In this document: positions 57,401 to 64,000 of the stretch, in pieces | How the letters are laid out: each line of letters opens with the position of its first letter | Numbering within the stretch: the stretch's first letter is position 1 | Assembly (NCBI RefSeq): GCF_029351045.1 | Contig: NZ_JARKIN010000001.1 | Span: 5,010,501-5,074,500 of the forward strand | Source: Streptomyces sp. WMMB303 | Lineage (GTDB): Bacteria; Actinomycetota; Actinomycetes; Streptomycetales; Streptomycetaceae | Length of the DNA: 64,000 bases | Direction: 5' to 3' | Position numbers and translations under genes: made by a program | Notes under the pieces: model-generated | What the model was told of the DNA's origin: nothing | The model's database searches: none | What the model saw: the letters and a program-made list of their open reading frames with translations, nothing else

Positions 57401-57495
57401 GGGCGCACCACACGGTGGAGGAGGACGGGGTCCGGGTGGCGCTGCGGCCCTTCCAGATCCTCACGCTGCGTCTGGGGCGTTCCGGGGAACAGTGA
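54421..57495 (+). CDS. Alpha-mannosidase, glycoside hydrolase family 38
   Basis: This 1024-residue enzyme removes alpha-linked mannose using a zinc ion. After an N-terminal beta domain the catalytic part begins near residue 255, with SAVGHAHIDSAWLWPLRETV carrying zinc ligands. WLPDSFGYTAALPQLVKLSG supplies the nucleophile Asp. The third zinc ligand is in LLHQFHDILPGSS. The C-terminal half is the usual mannosidase beta-sandwich region. There is no signal peptide, so it is cytoplasmic and would act on imported or internal mannosides. GAGGAG precedes the ATG. Its last 35 bases overlap the end of the convergent gluK gene. Confidence 0.94.
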   Translation: MHDDHRTVEDRLRRVLEERVRPAVHTYALPLTVARWEAPGEPVPAADAIAAPYRPSAVGETWGPAWGTTWFRVTGQVPHSWAGRTVEAVLDLGFERDMPGFQCEGLVHRADGEPVKGLHPRNSWVRLAEPAAGGEEVELYVEAASNPILNTPQTPTYQGDVRTAGSAPLYRLARMDLTVFEPQVWELALDLEVAGSLMRELPLEDARRWELLRALERALDALDLADVPGSAERARERLTAALGAPARASAHRVSAVGHAHIDSAWLWPLRETVRKVARTSSNMVALMDEHPGFVFAMSQAQQFAWLKEHRPEVYAKVARKVAEGRFVPVGGMWVESDTNMVGGEAMARQLGYGKKFFLEEFGIETKEVWLPDSFGYTAALPQLVKLSGSDWFLTQKISWSSTNPFPHHTFWWEGIDGTRVFTHFPPVDTYNATLSGEELAHAARNFREKGAASRSLVPFGHGDGGGGATREMLGRAARTRDLDGSPRVTVEKPAAFFEKARAEYPDAPVWQGELYLELHRGTYTSQAATKQGNRRSESLLHEAELWAATAAVRTGYAYPYAQLEELWKTVLLHQFHDILPGSSIAWVHREARRTYARVAEELTGIVEEAQRALVGRGERDVVFNGSPHTRRGVPAGGARPATESGAEHRTGAEGEETVTVTERTRGGWTLDNGLVRVEVDGRGLVVSAYDRRARREAVAPGCPANLLQLHPDLPNHWDAWDVDAFYRHTATDLTHADDVTLSAADGSSATVRARRSFGDSTAVQSVTLHAGSPLLLMEADVDWHESEKLLKAAFPLDVKADRSAAETQFGHVFRPTHTNTTWEAAKFEICAHRWLHVEEPGWGATLVNDSTYGHDVTRDIRADGGQTTTVRLSLLRAPRYPDPETDQGRHLMRYGLVPGATLWDAVREGHWINLPERTVPGDGSAVAPLITLDGDQGGQVVAETVKLADDGSGDVIVRLYESLGGRAGALLAPGFPVTSVSETDLLERPSAEPRAHHTVEEDGVRVALRPFQILTLRLGRSGEQ

Positions 57496-58888
57496 TCAGC
57501 ACCCGCAGCCCCCGCGGCTCGTGGTGCGCGAAGGACAGCCCGGCACCGCCCCCGGCGAGCAGGGCTCGGGTGATGGAGAGGCCGAGCCCCGAGCCGGAGA
57601 CGTTCTGGTGGCGGCCGCTGCGCCAGAAGCGGTCGCCCACGCGCTCCAGTTCCTCGTCGGTCAGCCCGGGGCCGCCGTCGGCCGTCTCGACGGTCACGCT
57701 GTCGCCCTCGGCGTGGACGGTGACCGTGACGGTGCCGCCCTCCGGGGTGAACTTCACCGCGTTGTCGACCACGGCGTCCAGCCCGCTGGAGAGCGCCACC
57801 GGGTCGGCCCACCCGGTCGCCGCCGTCTGTCCCTCGAGCCTCAGCTCCACTCCGCTGTGCTCCGCGGTGGGCCGCCAGGCGGCGACCCGCTCGGCAGCGA
57901 TCTCGGCGACGTCGGTGAGCTGCACGTGCGCGCTGCCCGAATGCTCGGCCAGCGCCAGGTCGAGCAGGTCGTCCAGCACCCTCGCCAGCCGCTTGCCCTC
58001 CGCCCGCACCGACGCCATCTCCTCGTTGCCCTCGGGCAGCTCCAGCGCGAGCAGTTCGATACGCAGCAGCAGCGCCGAGAGCGGGTTGCGCAACTGGTGC
58101 GAGGCGTCGGCGACGAAAGCGCGCTGCTGCTCCAGCACGCTCTCCAGGTTGCCGGCCATCTCGTTGAAGGAGTGCGCGAGCCTGCGCAGCTCCGGAGGTC
58201 CCACCGAGGCGACGACGCGGGAGGTGAGCTTTCCGGTGGCGATCTCGTGGGCGGCCCGGTCCAGGGTCCGGACCGGCTTGAGCACCCAGCCGGTCAGGCG
58301 CAGCGCGGCGCCGAGGGCCAGCAGCATGGCGGCCGCCTCCCCGACGGCGATGGCCAGCCAGCCGCGCAGGGTCCGCGACCGCATCGGTCCGGTGGGCGAG
58401 TCGGTCAGCACCACCGCGGCCACATCGCCGTCCCGGATGACGGGGGAGGCGACGGCGATCCGGCCGTCGCTCTGCCAGGGCCACACCTGGGGCGGGTCGT
58501 GGCTGCGGCGCCCGGCCAGCGCCTCGGCGAAGGCGCGTGCGCCGTCGGGTCGCCCCTCCGGCCCGGCCGCCTTGTCCTCGCCGGGTATCCGCCAGGTGGC
58601 GGGGGAGGCCGCCATGGTGCGGCCGTCGCGGTAGAAGACGCCGGCGCGGATGCCGTAGAGGTCGTGGTAGCGGTCGAGTTCGTGCTGGAGGGTGGCGCGA
58701 CGCTCGTCCGGTGCGCTGGTGGAGGTGACGAATTGCGCGAGTGAGGCGAACCGGGCGGTGTCGTCGATCCGGTCGACGACCACCCGCTGCTGCTCGGCCT
58801 GCGCCTGGCTCAACGCCAGCGGGAAGCCCAGGGCCAGCAGGACCCCGGCCAGCAGGACGATGAGGAGCGGAAGGAGGCGGGTGCGCAC
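57461..58888 (-). CDS. gluK: Sensor histidine kinase GluK
   Basis: This 475-residue kinase is paired with GluR in front of the glutamate uptake operon. A first membrane segment (LLPLLIVLLAGVLLALGFPL) and a second near 170 (WLAIAVGEAAAMLLALGAAL) flank an extracellular sensor domain. HAMP follows, then the phospho-acceptor DASHQLRNPLSALLLRIELL, an N box (AVVDNAVKFTPEGG) and G boxes (TADGGPGL, SGSGLGLSITRALL). From published S. coelicolor work GluR-GluK senses extracellular glutamate, and the name here rests on gene order. It starts 22 bases after gluR. Its 3' end overlaps the mannosidase gene by 35 bases. Confidence 0.88.
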   Translation of the reverse strand: MRTRLLPLLIVLLAGVLLALGFPLALSQAQAEQQRVVVDRIDDTARFASLAQFVTSTSAPDERRATLQHELDRYHDLYGIRAGVFYRDGRTMAASPATWRIPGEDKAAGPEGRPDGARAFAEALAGRRSHDPPQVWPWQSDGRIAVASPVIRDGDVAAVVLTDSPTGPMRSRTLRGWLAIAVGEAAAMLLALGAALRLTGWVLKPVRTLDRAAHEIATGKLTSRVVASVGPPELRRLAHSFNEMAGNLESVLEQQRAFVADASHQLRNPLSALLLRIELLALELPEGNEEMASVRAEGKRLARVLDDLLDLALAEHSGSAHVQLTDVAEIAAERVAAWRPTAEHSGVELRLEGQTAATGWADPVALSSGLDAVVDNAVKFTPEGGTVTVTVHAEGDSVTVETADGGPGLTDEELERVGDRFWRSGRHQNVSGSGLGLSITRALLAGGGAGLSFAHHEPRGLRVLITVPRNAPDAA

Positions 58889-58910
58889 GTCGGGGTTCCG
58901 GTCCGGCGGG

Positions 58911-59636
58911 TCAGTCGGCCCGGGCGGTCATGCGGTAGCCCACCCCGCGCACCGTCTCGATCAGGGTCGGCTGCCGCAGTTTCGAGCGGAGCGAGGCCAC
59001 GTGCACCTCCAGGGTGCGCCCGGTGCCCTCCCAGCTCGTCCGCCAGACCTCGCTGATGATCTGCTCGCGCCGGAAGACGACACCGGGCCGCTGGGCCAGC
59101 AGCGCCAGCAGGTCGAACTCCTTGCGGGTGAGCGGTACGGGTGCGCCGTCCACCCGGACCTGCCGGGTGGGCAACTCGATGGTCACGGCGCCCAGCCGCA
59201 GCGTGCCGCTCTCGTCCGGCCCCTGGGAGGCGGTGCGCTCGCCGGGCGGGGGCGTCTCTTCGACCGCCGTGCGGCGGCTGACGGCGTGGATCCGGGCCAG
59301 CAGCTCTCCCATGTCGTAGGGCTTGACCACGTAGTCGTCCGCGCCGAGGTTGAGGCCGTGTATACGGGAGCGCACATCGGCGCGCGCGGTCACCATGATC
59401 ACCGGGGTGGAGCTGGTGCGGCGGATACGGCCACACACCTCGAAGCCGTCCTGGTCGGGCAGGCCGAGGTCGAGCAGGACGACGGCGAAGCAGGGTCCCT
59501 CCTGACCGCCCACGAGGAGCTCCTGGAGCGCCTCGGCGCCGCTGCGTACATGGGTGACCTCGAAGCCGTGCCGCGCCAGCACCGCGGAGAGCGCCGCGGC
59601 CACGCGGTCGTCGTCCTCGACGAGCAGCAGTTTCAC
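58911..59636 (-). CDS. gluR: OmpR-family response regulator GluR
   Basis: The 241-residue regulator has a receiver domain with the acidic pocket LLVEDDDRV and phospho-acceptor Asp56 in AVVLLDLGLPDQDGFEV. Lys is in VVKPYDMGELLARI. The C-terminal winged helix is LTRKEFDLLALLAQRPGVVF to GRTLEVHVASLRSKLRQPTL, then TVRGVGYRM. AGGAGGTG precedes the GTG start. It is divergent from gluA, with a 369-base shared control region. That layout fits direct control of glutamate uptake, as described for S. coelicolor. Confidence 0.92.
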   Translation of the reverse strand: MKLLLVEDDDRVAAALSAVLARHGFEVTHVRSGAEALQELLVGGQEGPCFAVVLLDLGLPDQDGFEVCGRIRRTSSTPVIMVTARADVRSRIHGLNLGADDYVVKPYDMGELLARIHAVSRRTAVEETPPPGERTASQGPDESGTLRLGAVTIELPTRQVRVDGAPVPLTRKEFDLLALLAQRPGVVFRREQIISEVWRTSWEGTGRTLEVHVASLRSKLRQPTLIETVRGVGYRMTARAD

Positions 59637-60005
59637 CGGGCACCTCCTGTTCTCCCACCGCCTCCGGCGAACGAGTCCAACAGTGCATCCACGCTGATCG
59701 GCGCAGGTGAGTCAAGGGCTCACCGGTACCGCGCGGACATCCGTTATACAGCCGGTACGACGACCGTCAGGCGGCCGCTACGCCGACCGCCGCCGGGGCC
59801 GCCACCCGGACCCGGGCGGGCCCGGCCGGGCCGGGCGAGCCGCGGCGGCATGGTGGGAGAACCGATCGGCCCCCTCTTGCCCTCTATACCCAGTCTGCCG
59901 GGGTGCGGCCGGATCGTTATGCTCAATTTCAGCTCAGATGTGATGACGCTCCTCGCAGCCGCTCACTAAGGTCCTCGCAACCGACGAGGACGGAGCTGGA
60001 CGTCG
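59637..60005. promoter_or_regulatory. gluR-gluA divergent control region
   Basis: This 369-base region should hold promoters for both transcription units. On the minus strand TTGACT (59717-59712) is a good -35 element for gluR, without a convincing -10. TTATAC at 59743-59748 is a -10-like hexamer. The heptamer CCGGTAC occurs at 59723-59729 and again at 59752-59758 in the same orientation, a possible binding pair for an OmpR-type protein such as GluR. A 5'-leader hairpin lies just before gluA. Confidence 0.45.
59971..59991 (+). promoter_or_regulatory. Leader hairpin directly before the gluA ribosome-binding site
   Basis: GTCCTCG (59971-59977) pairs perfectly with CGAGGAC (59985-59991), and GGAG at 59992-59995 follows at once. 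It could influence translation start of gluA, but this is untested inference. Confidence 0.45.
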
Positions 60006-60791
60006 ATGAGCGAAGTATCGGTGACCAAGGACGCAGGCGGTCCCGAGCCCGCGACCGACAAGCTGGTCGTACTGGACAACATCAACAAGCACTTCGGTGC
60101 GCTGCACGTCCTCCAGGACATTGACCTGACCATCGCGCGCGGCGAGGTCGTCGTCGTCATCGGCCCCTCGGGGTCGGGCAAGTCCACACTGTGCCGCACC
60201 ATCAACCGGCTGGAGACCGTCGACTCGGGCAGCATCACGATCGACGACAAGCCGCTGCCCGAGGAGGGCAGGGAACTGGCGAAGCTCCGTGCCGACGTCG
60301 GCATGGTCTTCCAGTCCTTCAACCTCTTCGCGCACAAGACGGTGCTGGAGAACGTCACGCTGGGCCAGACCAAGGTCCGCAGGACGGACAAGCAGACGGC
60401 GGAGCAGAAGGGCCGCGCGCTGCTGGACCGGGTCGGCGTCGGCAACCAGGCCGACAAGTACCCCGCCCAGCTCTCCGGCGGCCAGCAGCAGCGCGTCGCA
60501 ATCGCCCGGGCTCTGGCGATGGACCCGAAGGTGATGCTCTTCGACGAGCCGACCTCGGCCCTCGACCCCGAGATGATCAATGAAGTCCTGGAGGTCATGC
60601 AGCAACTGGCCCGGGACGGAATGACCATGGTCGTCGTCACCCATGAGATGGGATTCGCGCGTTCGGCGGCGAACCGCGTGGTCTTCATGGCGGACGGCCG
60701 GATCGTGGAGGAAGCCACCCCCGAGCAGTTCTTCAGCAACCCGCGCAGCGACCGCGCCAAGGACTTCCTCTCGAAGATCCTGCACCACTGA
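60006..60791 (+). CDS. gluA: Glutamate ABC transporter ATP-binding protein
   Basis: The 261-residue ATPase powers the GluABCD glutamate importer from the cytoplasmic side. Walker A is VIGPSGSGKSTLCR, the Q-loop MVFQSFNLFAHKTV, the signature LSGGQQQRVAIARAL, Walker B VMLFDEPTSALD and the switch His in VVTHEMGFARS. An 18-residue N-terminal extension precedes the domain. GGAG lies upstream of the ATG behind a small hairpin. It is the first gene of the operon and is divergent from gluR. Confidence 0.95.
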   Translation: MSEVSVTKDAGGPEPATDKLVVLDNINKHFGALHVLQDIDLTIARGEVVVVIGPSGSGKSTLCRTINRLETVDSGSITIDDKPLPEEGRELAKLRADVGMVFQSFNLFAHKTVLENVTLGQTKVRRTDKQTAEQKGRALLDRVGVGNQADKYPAQLSGGQQQRVAIARALAMDPKVMLFDEPTSALDPEMINEVLEVMQQLARDGMTMVVVTHEMGFARSAANRVVFMADGRIVEEATPEQFFSNPRSDRAKDFLSKILHH

Positions 60792-60920
60792 GCTTTCACC
60801 GCTTGCCATGTGACCCCGTATGACCCCGTACCCACCGCCCGCTTCGGCAGCAGCGCACAGCCGGACGGGCAGCGCTTCGGCACACCGGGCCAACGACTTT
60901 CCGAGCAAGGGATGTTCACT

Positions 60921-61832
60921 ATGAAGTTCCACAAGACCGCCGCGGCGGCAGCCGCCGTACTGGCTCTCGCCGCCACCGCGGCCTGCGGTGGCAAAGAGGG
61001 CTCCGCGGGCGACAAGCCCAAGGACCAGACGGACGAGAAGGCGCTCCCCACCTACGAGGTCGCCAAGGACGTCAAGGTCGACTCGGCCGTCCTCAAGAAG
61101 GCCCAGAAGCGCGGGAAGATCGTCATCGGCGCCAAGGCCGACCAGCCCTACCTCGGCTTCCAGGACCAGTCGACCAAGAAGTACTCCGGCTTCGACATCG
61201 AGATGGCCAAGATGATCGCGGCCGATCTCGGCTTCACGCCCAAGCAGATCGAGTGGAAGACGGTCGACTCCGGCGCCCGTGAGACCACGGTCTCCAAGGG
61301 CGACGTCGATCTGATGATCGGCACCTACACGATCAACGACGAGCGCAAGAAGCAGATCGACTTCGCCGGCCCGTACTTCCACGCCGGCGCCTCGCTGCTC
61401 GTCCGCAAGGACGAGAAGGAGGTCACCGGACCGGAGTCGGTCAAGGGCAAGAAGGTCTGCTCCATCGTCGGCTCGACGCCGCTGCAGGTCATCAAGAAGC
61501 CCAAGTACGGCGCCGAGGTCACCGAGCTGAGCAAGTACTCCGAGTGCGTCTCGCAGCTCCTCGACGGCCAGGTCGACGCGGTCACCACGGACGACGCGAT
61601 CCTGATGGGCTACGCGGCGCAGAACCCCGGCAAGCTCAAGGTCGTCGGCAAGCCCTTCTCCGACGAGCCCTACGGCGTCGGCCTGAAGAAGGGCGACGCC
61701 GCGCTGCAGAAGGCCGTCGCCGACTCGATCAAGAAGCACGAGGACAACGGCGACTACAAGAAGGCGTACGACGCGACGCTGGGCAAGTCCGGCTCCAAGT
61801 TCAAGACGCCGCCCGAGATCACCGAGAAGTGA
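60921..61832 (+). CDS. gluB: Glutamate-binding lipoprotein
   Basis: This 303-residue solute-binding protein is anchored outside the membrane by Cys22 in the lipobox LAATAAC. The SBP family 3 domain is clear: IGAKADQPYLGFQDQSTKKY, SGFDIEMAKMIAADLGF, DVDLMIGTYTINDERKKQID and VCSIVGSTPLQVIKK. It is Lys-rich throughout. ATG 60921 is chosen because AAGGGA stands 8 bases upstream. ATG 60912 has its ribosome-binding site too close. It follows gluA by 129 bases, and a hairpin lies after it. Confidence 0.94.
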   Translation: MKFHKTAAAAAAVLALAATAACGGKEGSAGDKPKDQTDEKALPTYEVAKDVKVDSAVLKKAQKRGKIVIGAKADQPYLGFQDQSTKKYSGFDIEMAKMIAADLGFTPKQIEWKTVDSGARETTVSKGDVDLMIGTYTINDERKKQIDFAGPYFHAGASLLVRKDEKEVTGPESVKGKKVCSIVGSTPLQVIKKPKYGAEVTELSKYSECVSQLLDGQVDAVTTDDAILMGYAAQNPGKLKVVGKPFSDEPYGVGLKKGDAALQKAVADSIKKHEDNGDYKKAYDATLGKSGSKFKTPPEITEK

Positions 61833-61838
61833 TGCCGC

Positions 61839-61880
61839 ACGCCCCGCTCCCCGGCGCCGGTGCCGCGCGGGGCGGGGCGT
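61839..61880 (+). terminator. Intercistronic hairpin between gluB and gluC
   Basis: ACGCCCCGC (61839-61847) pairs exactly with GCGGGGCGT (61872-61880), with further G/C pairing possible inside. It begins 6 bases after the gluB stop. Such structures usually reduce readthrough into permease genes or stabilise the binding-protein mRNA, giving more GluB than GluC/GluD. Confidence 0.7.
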
Positions 61881-61993
61881 GGTGTTGCGGGCGCACCGCC
61901 CGCCCTTCCCGGTGCCTCGCACCCGGCGGGTGACCGCCGGGTGACCGGCCCGGCCCTTCCCGCCGTCCCTACGCGACTCCTCGCGGAGAATTC

Positions 61994-62641
61994 ATGAACG
62001 TACTGCTCGACAACCTGGCGCTGTTCCGCGAGGGATTCCTCGGCACCCTGTGGCTGACGGTCGTCAGCGCGCTGCTCGCCGTCGTACTCGGACTGCTGAT
62101 CGCCGGCTTCCGGGTCTCGCCGGTGCCTCCGCTGCGCATCTTCGGCACCCTGTGGGTGAACGTGCTGCGGAACACCCCGCTCACACTGCTGTTCCTGGTG
62201 GCGTTCTTCGTGGTGCCCAAGGTGCTCTTCCCGGGCGTCGACTCCTTCGTCCTGGCCGTCTGCGCCTGCGGCTTCTACACCTCGTCCTTCGTCGCCGAGG
62301 CCGTCCGCTCGGGCATCAACACCGTCCCGATGGGTCAGGCGGAGGCCGCCCGCGCCATCGGTATGACGTTCACCCAGACCATGCGGATCGTGGTGCTCCC
62401 CCAGGCCACGCGCTCGGTCGTACCCCCGCTGAGCAGCATATTCATCGCGTTGACGAAGAACACCGCGGTCGCCGGTGCCTTCGACAACGTCGATCTGTTC
62501 AACATCCAGAAGACACTGAGCAACGACGGCTACGACATCGCAGTGATCTTCATCTGGATCACCCTCGGCTATCTGATCATCACCTACGCCATCAACGGCC
62601 TCTTCCGGCTGCTGGAGAACCGTCTGGAGGTCGCCCGATGA
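61994..62641 (+). CDS. gluC: Glutamate ABC transporter permease
   Basis: The 215-residue permease has about five membrane segments and the polar amino acid uptake pattern: NVLRNTPLTLLFLVAFFVVP, FYTSSFVAEAVRSGINTVPM and the EAA loop GQAEAARAIGMTFTQTMRIV then VLPQATRSVVPPLSS. It pairs with GluD to form the channel. It starts 161 bases after gluB. Its stop overlaps the gluD start (ATGA). Confidence 0.94.
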   Translation: MNVLLDNLALFREGFLGTLWLTVVSALLAVVLGLLIAGFRVSPVPPLRIFGTLWVNVLRNTPLTLLFLVAFFVVPKVLFPGVDSFVLAVCACGFYTSSFVAEAVRSGINTVPMGQAEAARAIGMTFTQTMRIVVLPQATRSVVPPLSSIFIALTKNTAVAGAFDNVDLFNIQKTLSNDGYDIAVIFIWITLGYLIITYAINGLFRLLENRLEVAR

Positions 62642-63543
62642 GCGCGAGCGTCCTGTTCGACGCGCCCGGCCCGAAGGCGCGCTTCCGCAACCTCGTCTAC
62701 TCGGTCGTCGGCAGCATCGGTCTCGCCGCCCTGATCGCCTGGGTCTGCTACCGGCTCTACGACAAGGGGCAGTTCGAAGGCGAGCTGTGGGACATCTTCA
62801 ACTACGCGGGCATCCGGGAGAACATCCTCGACGCCCTGATGTCCACCTTGAAGGTGTTCGCGCTGGCGGGCGTCTTCTCCCTGGTCTTCGCGGTGCTGCT
62901 GTGCGTGGCCCGGCTGTCCGACCACAAGCCGGTGCGCTGGGTGGCGGTCGTCTTCATCGACCTGTTCCGGTCGATCCCCCTGCTCATCACGATCTTCGCA
63001 CTGTGGGTGGGCATCCTCGGCCACATGACCCCGATGTGGGCGCTCGTGCTGGGCCTGACCATCTACAACGGCTGCGTCCAGGCCGAGGTGCTGCGTGCCG
63101 GTGTCAACTCGGTGCCCAAGGGCCAGGTCGAGGCGGCCTACGCACTCGGGCTGCGCAAGACGCAGGTGACCGCCTCGGTGCTGTTCCCGCAGGCCGTACG
63201 CGCCATGCTGCCGTCCATCATCAGCCAGTTGGTGGTCACCCTCAAGGACACCTCGCTGGGCTACATCATCCTCTACCCGGAGCTGCTGTACTCGGCCCGC
63301 CTGATCGCCAACAACACCCCCGTCGGCGGCGTCTATCCGACAGTGCAGACCGTCATCGTCTTCGGCGCCATCTACATCTCGCTGTGTCTCGCCCTGGCGT
63401 GGCTCGCGAAGTTCGTCGAGCAGCGCGGCAGCCGCTCCAAGGCCGGCATCGTGCCTGCCGAGGCGAAGGAGCTCGAGGAGGCCGCGGCCCCCGCAGCGCC
63501 CGAGACGAACGGCCCGGGCAGCGGCCGACCGCCGTCGAAGTGA
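62638..63543 (+). CDS. gluD: Glutamate ABC transporter permease
   Basis: The 301-residue permease has an N-terminal segment, then the HisM-type core: DLFRSIPLLITIFALWVGIL, GCVQAEVLRAGVNSVPKGQV then EAAYALGLRKTQVTASVLFP (EAA loop) and SQLVVTLKDTSLGYIILYPE. A charged Ala/Glu/Pro-rich tail of about 40 residues ends the protein in the cytoplasm. The ATG overlaps the gluC stop, so translation is coupled. A terminator follows. Confidence 0.94.
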   Translation: MSASVLFDAPGPKARFRNLVYSVVGSIGLAALIAWVCYRLYDKGQFEGELWDIFNYAGIRENILDALMSTLKVFALAGVFSLVFAVLLCVARLSDHKPVRWVAVVFIDLFRSIPLLITIFALWVGILGHMTPMWALVLGLTIYNGCVQAEVLRAGVNSVPKGQVEAAYALGLRKTQVTASVLFPQAVRAMLPSIISQLVVTLKDTSLGYIILYPELLYSARLIANNTPVGGVYPTVQTVIVFGAIYISLCLALAWLAKFVEQRGSRSKAGIVPAEAKELEEAAAPAAPETNGPGSGRPPSK

Positions 63544-63583
63544 CCCGAGAACCGACCGGCTGATCCGCACGCCGCCGCCCCCC

Positions 63584-63627
63584 GGACGGCCTGTGGCAAG
63601 GGCACCCACCCGAGCCACAGGCCGTCC
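63584..63627 (+). terminator. gluABCD terminator, 14-bp perfect stem
   Basis: GGACGGCCTGTGGC (63584-63597) pairs exactly with 63614-63627 around a 16-base loop, 41 bases after the gluD stop. Confidence 0.85.
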
Positions 63628-63758
63628 CGGCGCCCCAGGGCCTCACTTGACGCATGCTCAGGCAATGGGTTGCATACCAGCGTGATCGCGCACCAGGCTC
63701 CACCATCGGAGAACCCCGGCCCCCGTCAGCACCACCAGGGCAGTGAGGTCTCCGCACC

Positions 63759-64000
63759 GTGGACCCGGTGATCGTCGTCGGGGCGGGTCCGGCCGGCCTC
63801 GCCCTGTCCCTCGCCCTCGCCCGCCACGCCGTCCCCTCCCTCGTCCTGGACTCCACCGACGGCATCCCCGCAGCCCGCGCGGCCCGCACCTGCCTGCTGC
63901 GGCCGGACACCGCTGCCGTCCTGCCCGCGCTGCCCGGACTGCGCTGGCGCTCCTGGCGCACCCGGCGCCGCGCGCAGCCGGTCGAGCGGGTCGACCTGCC
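63759..64000 (+). CDS. FAD-dependent monooxygenase, 3' end outside window
   Basis: The first about 80 codons are visible and open to the window end. The N terminus MDPVIVVGAGPAGLALSLAL is the Rossmann GxGxxG motif that binds the ADP part of FAD, and LVLDS stands at the end of the second strand. Next comes RAARTCLLRPDTAAVLPALP, similar to the start of aromatic hydroxylases of the UbiH/PheA group. The GTG at 63759 has GAGG about 11 bases upstream. The substrate is unknown. It follows the gluABCD terminator, so it is probably a separate transcript. Confidence 0.82.
   Translation, partial: MDPVIVVGAGPAGLALSLALARHAVPSLVLDSTDGIPAARAARTCLLRPDTAAVLPALPGLRWRSWRTRRRAQPVERVDL

Overview
The window is chromosomal DNA of a Streptomyces or a very close relative. 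It is very GC-rich, codons favour G/C in the third position, and start codons are a mix of ATG, GTG and probably TTG. It carries the sporulation regulator whiH next to the principal sigma factor gene hrdB, and the conserved actinomycete order parE - small Zn-type protein - trypsin-like protease - hrdB - whiH - ABC protein - Nudix regulator - DUF4192 - recQ - rnhB - nrdJ/nrdR - lexA - dinG - hflX - rshA - dapF - miaA - miaB - gluK/gluR - gluABCD. From memory this matches, in inverted orientation, the S. coelicolor core around SCO5773-SCO5828. I could not check that by alignment.

Layout. 1-4.7 kb: a cut-off unknown gene, a CitA/DcuS-type sensor kinase, and a convergent DUF485 plus acetate/solute:sodium symporter pair. 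4.8-13.3 kb: topoisomerase IV subunit B, a 76-residue Cys/His protein, a secreted trypsin-like protease, hrdB with a long non-coding upstream region, and whiH. 13.5-20.8 kb: a fused ATPase-linker-permease ABC protein, a Nudix/NrtR-type regulator, a DUF4192 protein, and a RecQ helicase fused to a phosphoribosyltransferase-like domain. Two DnaA boxes lie between the last two genes. 21-25 kb: a leftward run ending in RNase HII. 25.3-32.8 kb: the DNA precursor and SOS block. It has nrdR-nrdJ behind a textbook pair of NrdR boxes, lexA behind an SOS box, and dinG.

33-37.6 kb: an accessory three-gene leftward operon in the order IucA-like synthetase, IucB-like acyltransferase, IucC-like synthetase. 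It has no hydroxylase, decarboxylase, aminotransferase or transporter beside it. 37.9-40.4 kb: a tandem pair of paralogous lipoprotein serine proteases. 40.5-52.5 kb: hflX, an M1 metallopeptidase, the RelA/SpoT homologue rshA, dapF, a small membrane protein, miaA, two small proteins (one MT0933 antitoxin-like), a LigB-like protein and miaB. 52.6-57.5 kb: an RsbW-like ATPase, an orphan TAXI-type binding protein and a GH38 alpha-mannosidase. 57.5-63.5 kb: the glutamate-responsive pair gluR/gluK, divergent from the glutamate ABC uptake operon gluABCD. The window ends inside an FAD-dependent monooxygenase gene.

The genes mostly serve information processing and growth control: replication topology, sigma factor supply, ribonucleotide reduction, SOS, (p)ppGpp and tRNA i6A/ms2i6A modification. 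The accessory parts are the siderophore-type operon, the protease pair and the mannosidase unit. The clearest regulatory signals read directly from the sequence are the NrdR box pair, the LexA box, the DnaA box pair, an ECF-type promoter in front of hrdB, and a WhiG-like -10 element with an inverted repeat in front of whiH. I see no tRNA or rRNA gene, insertion sequence, prophage or CRISPR array.
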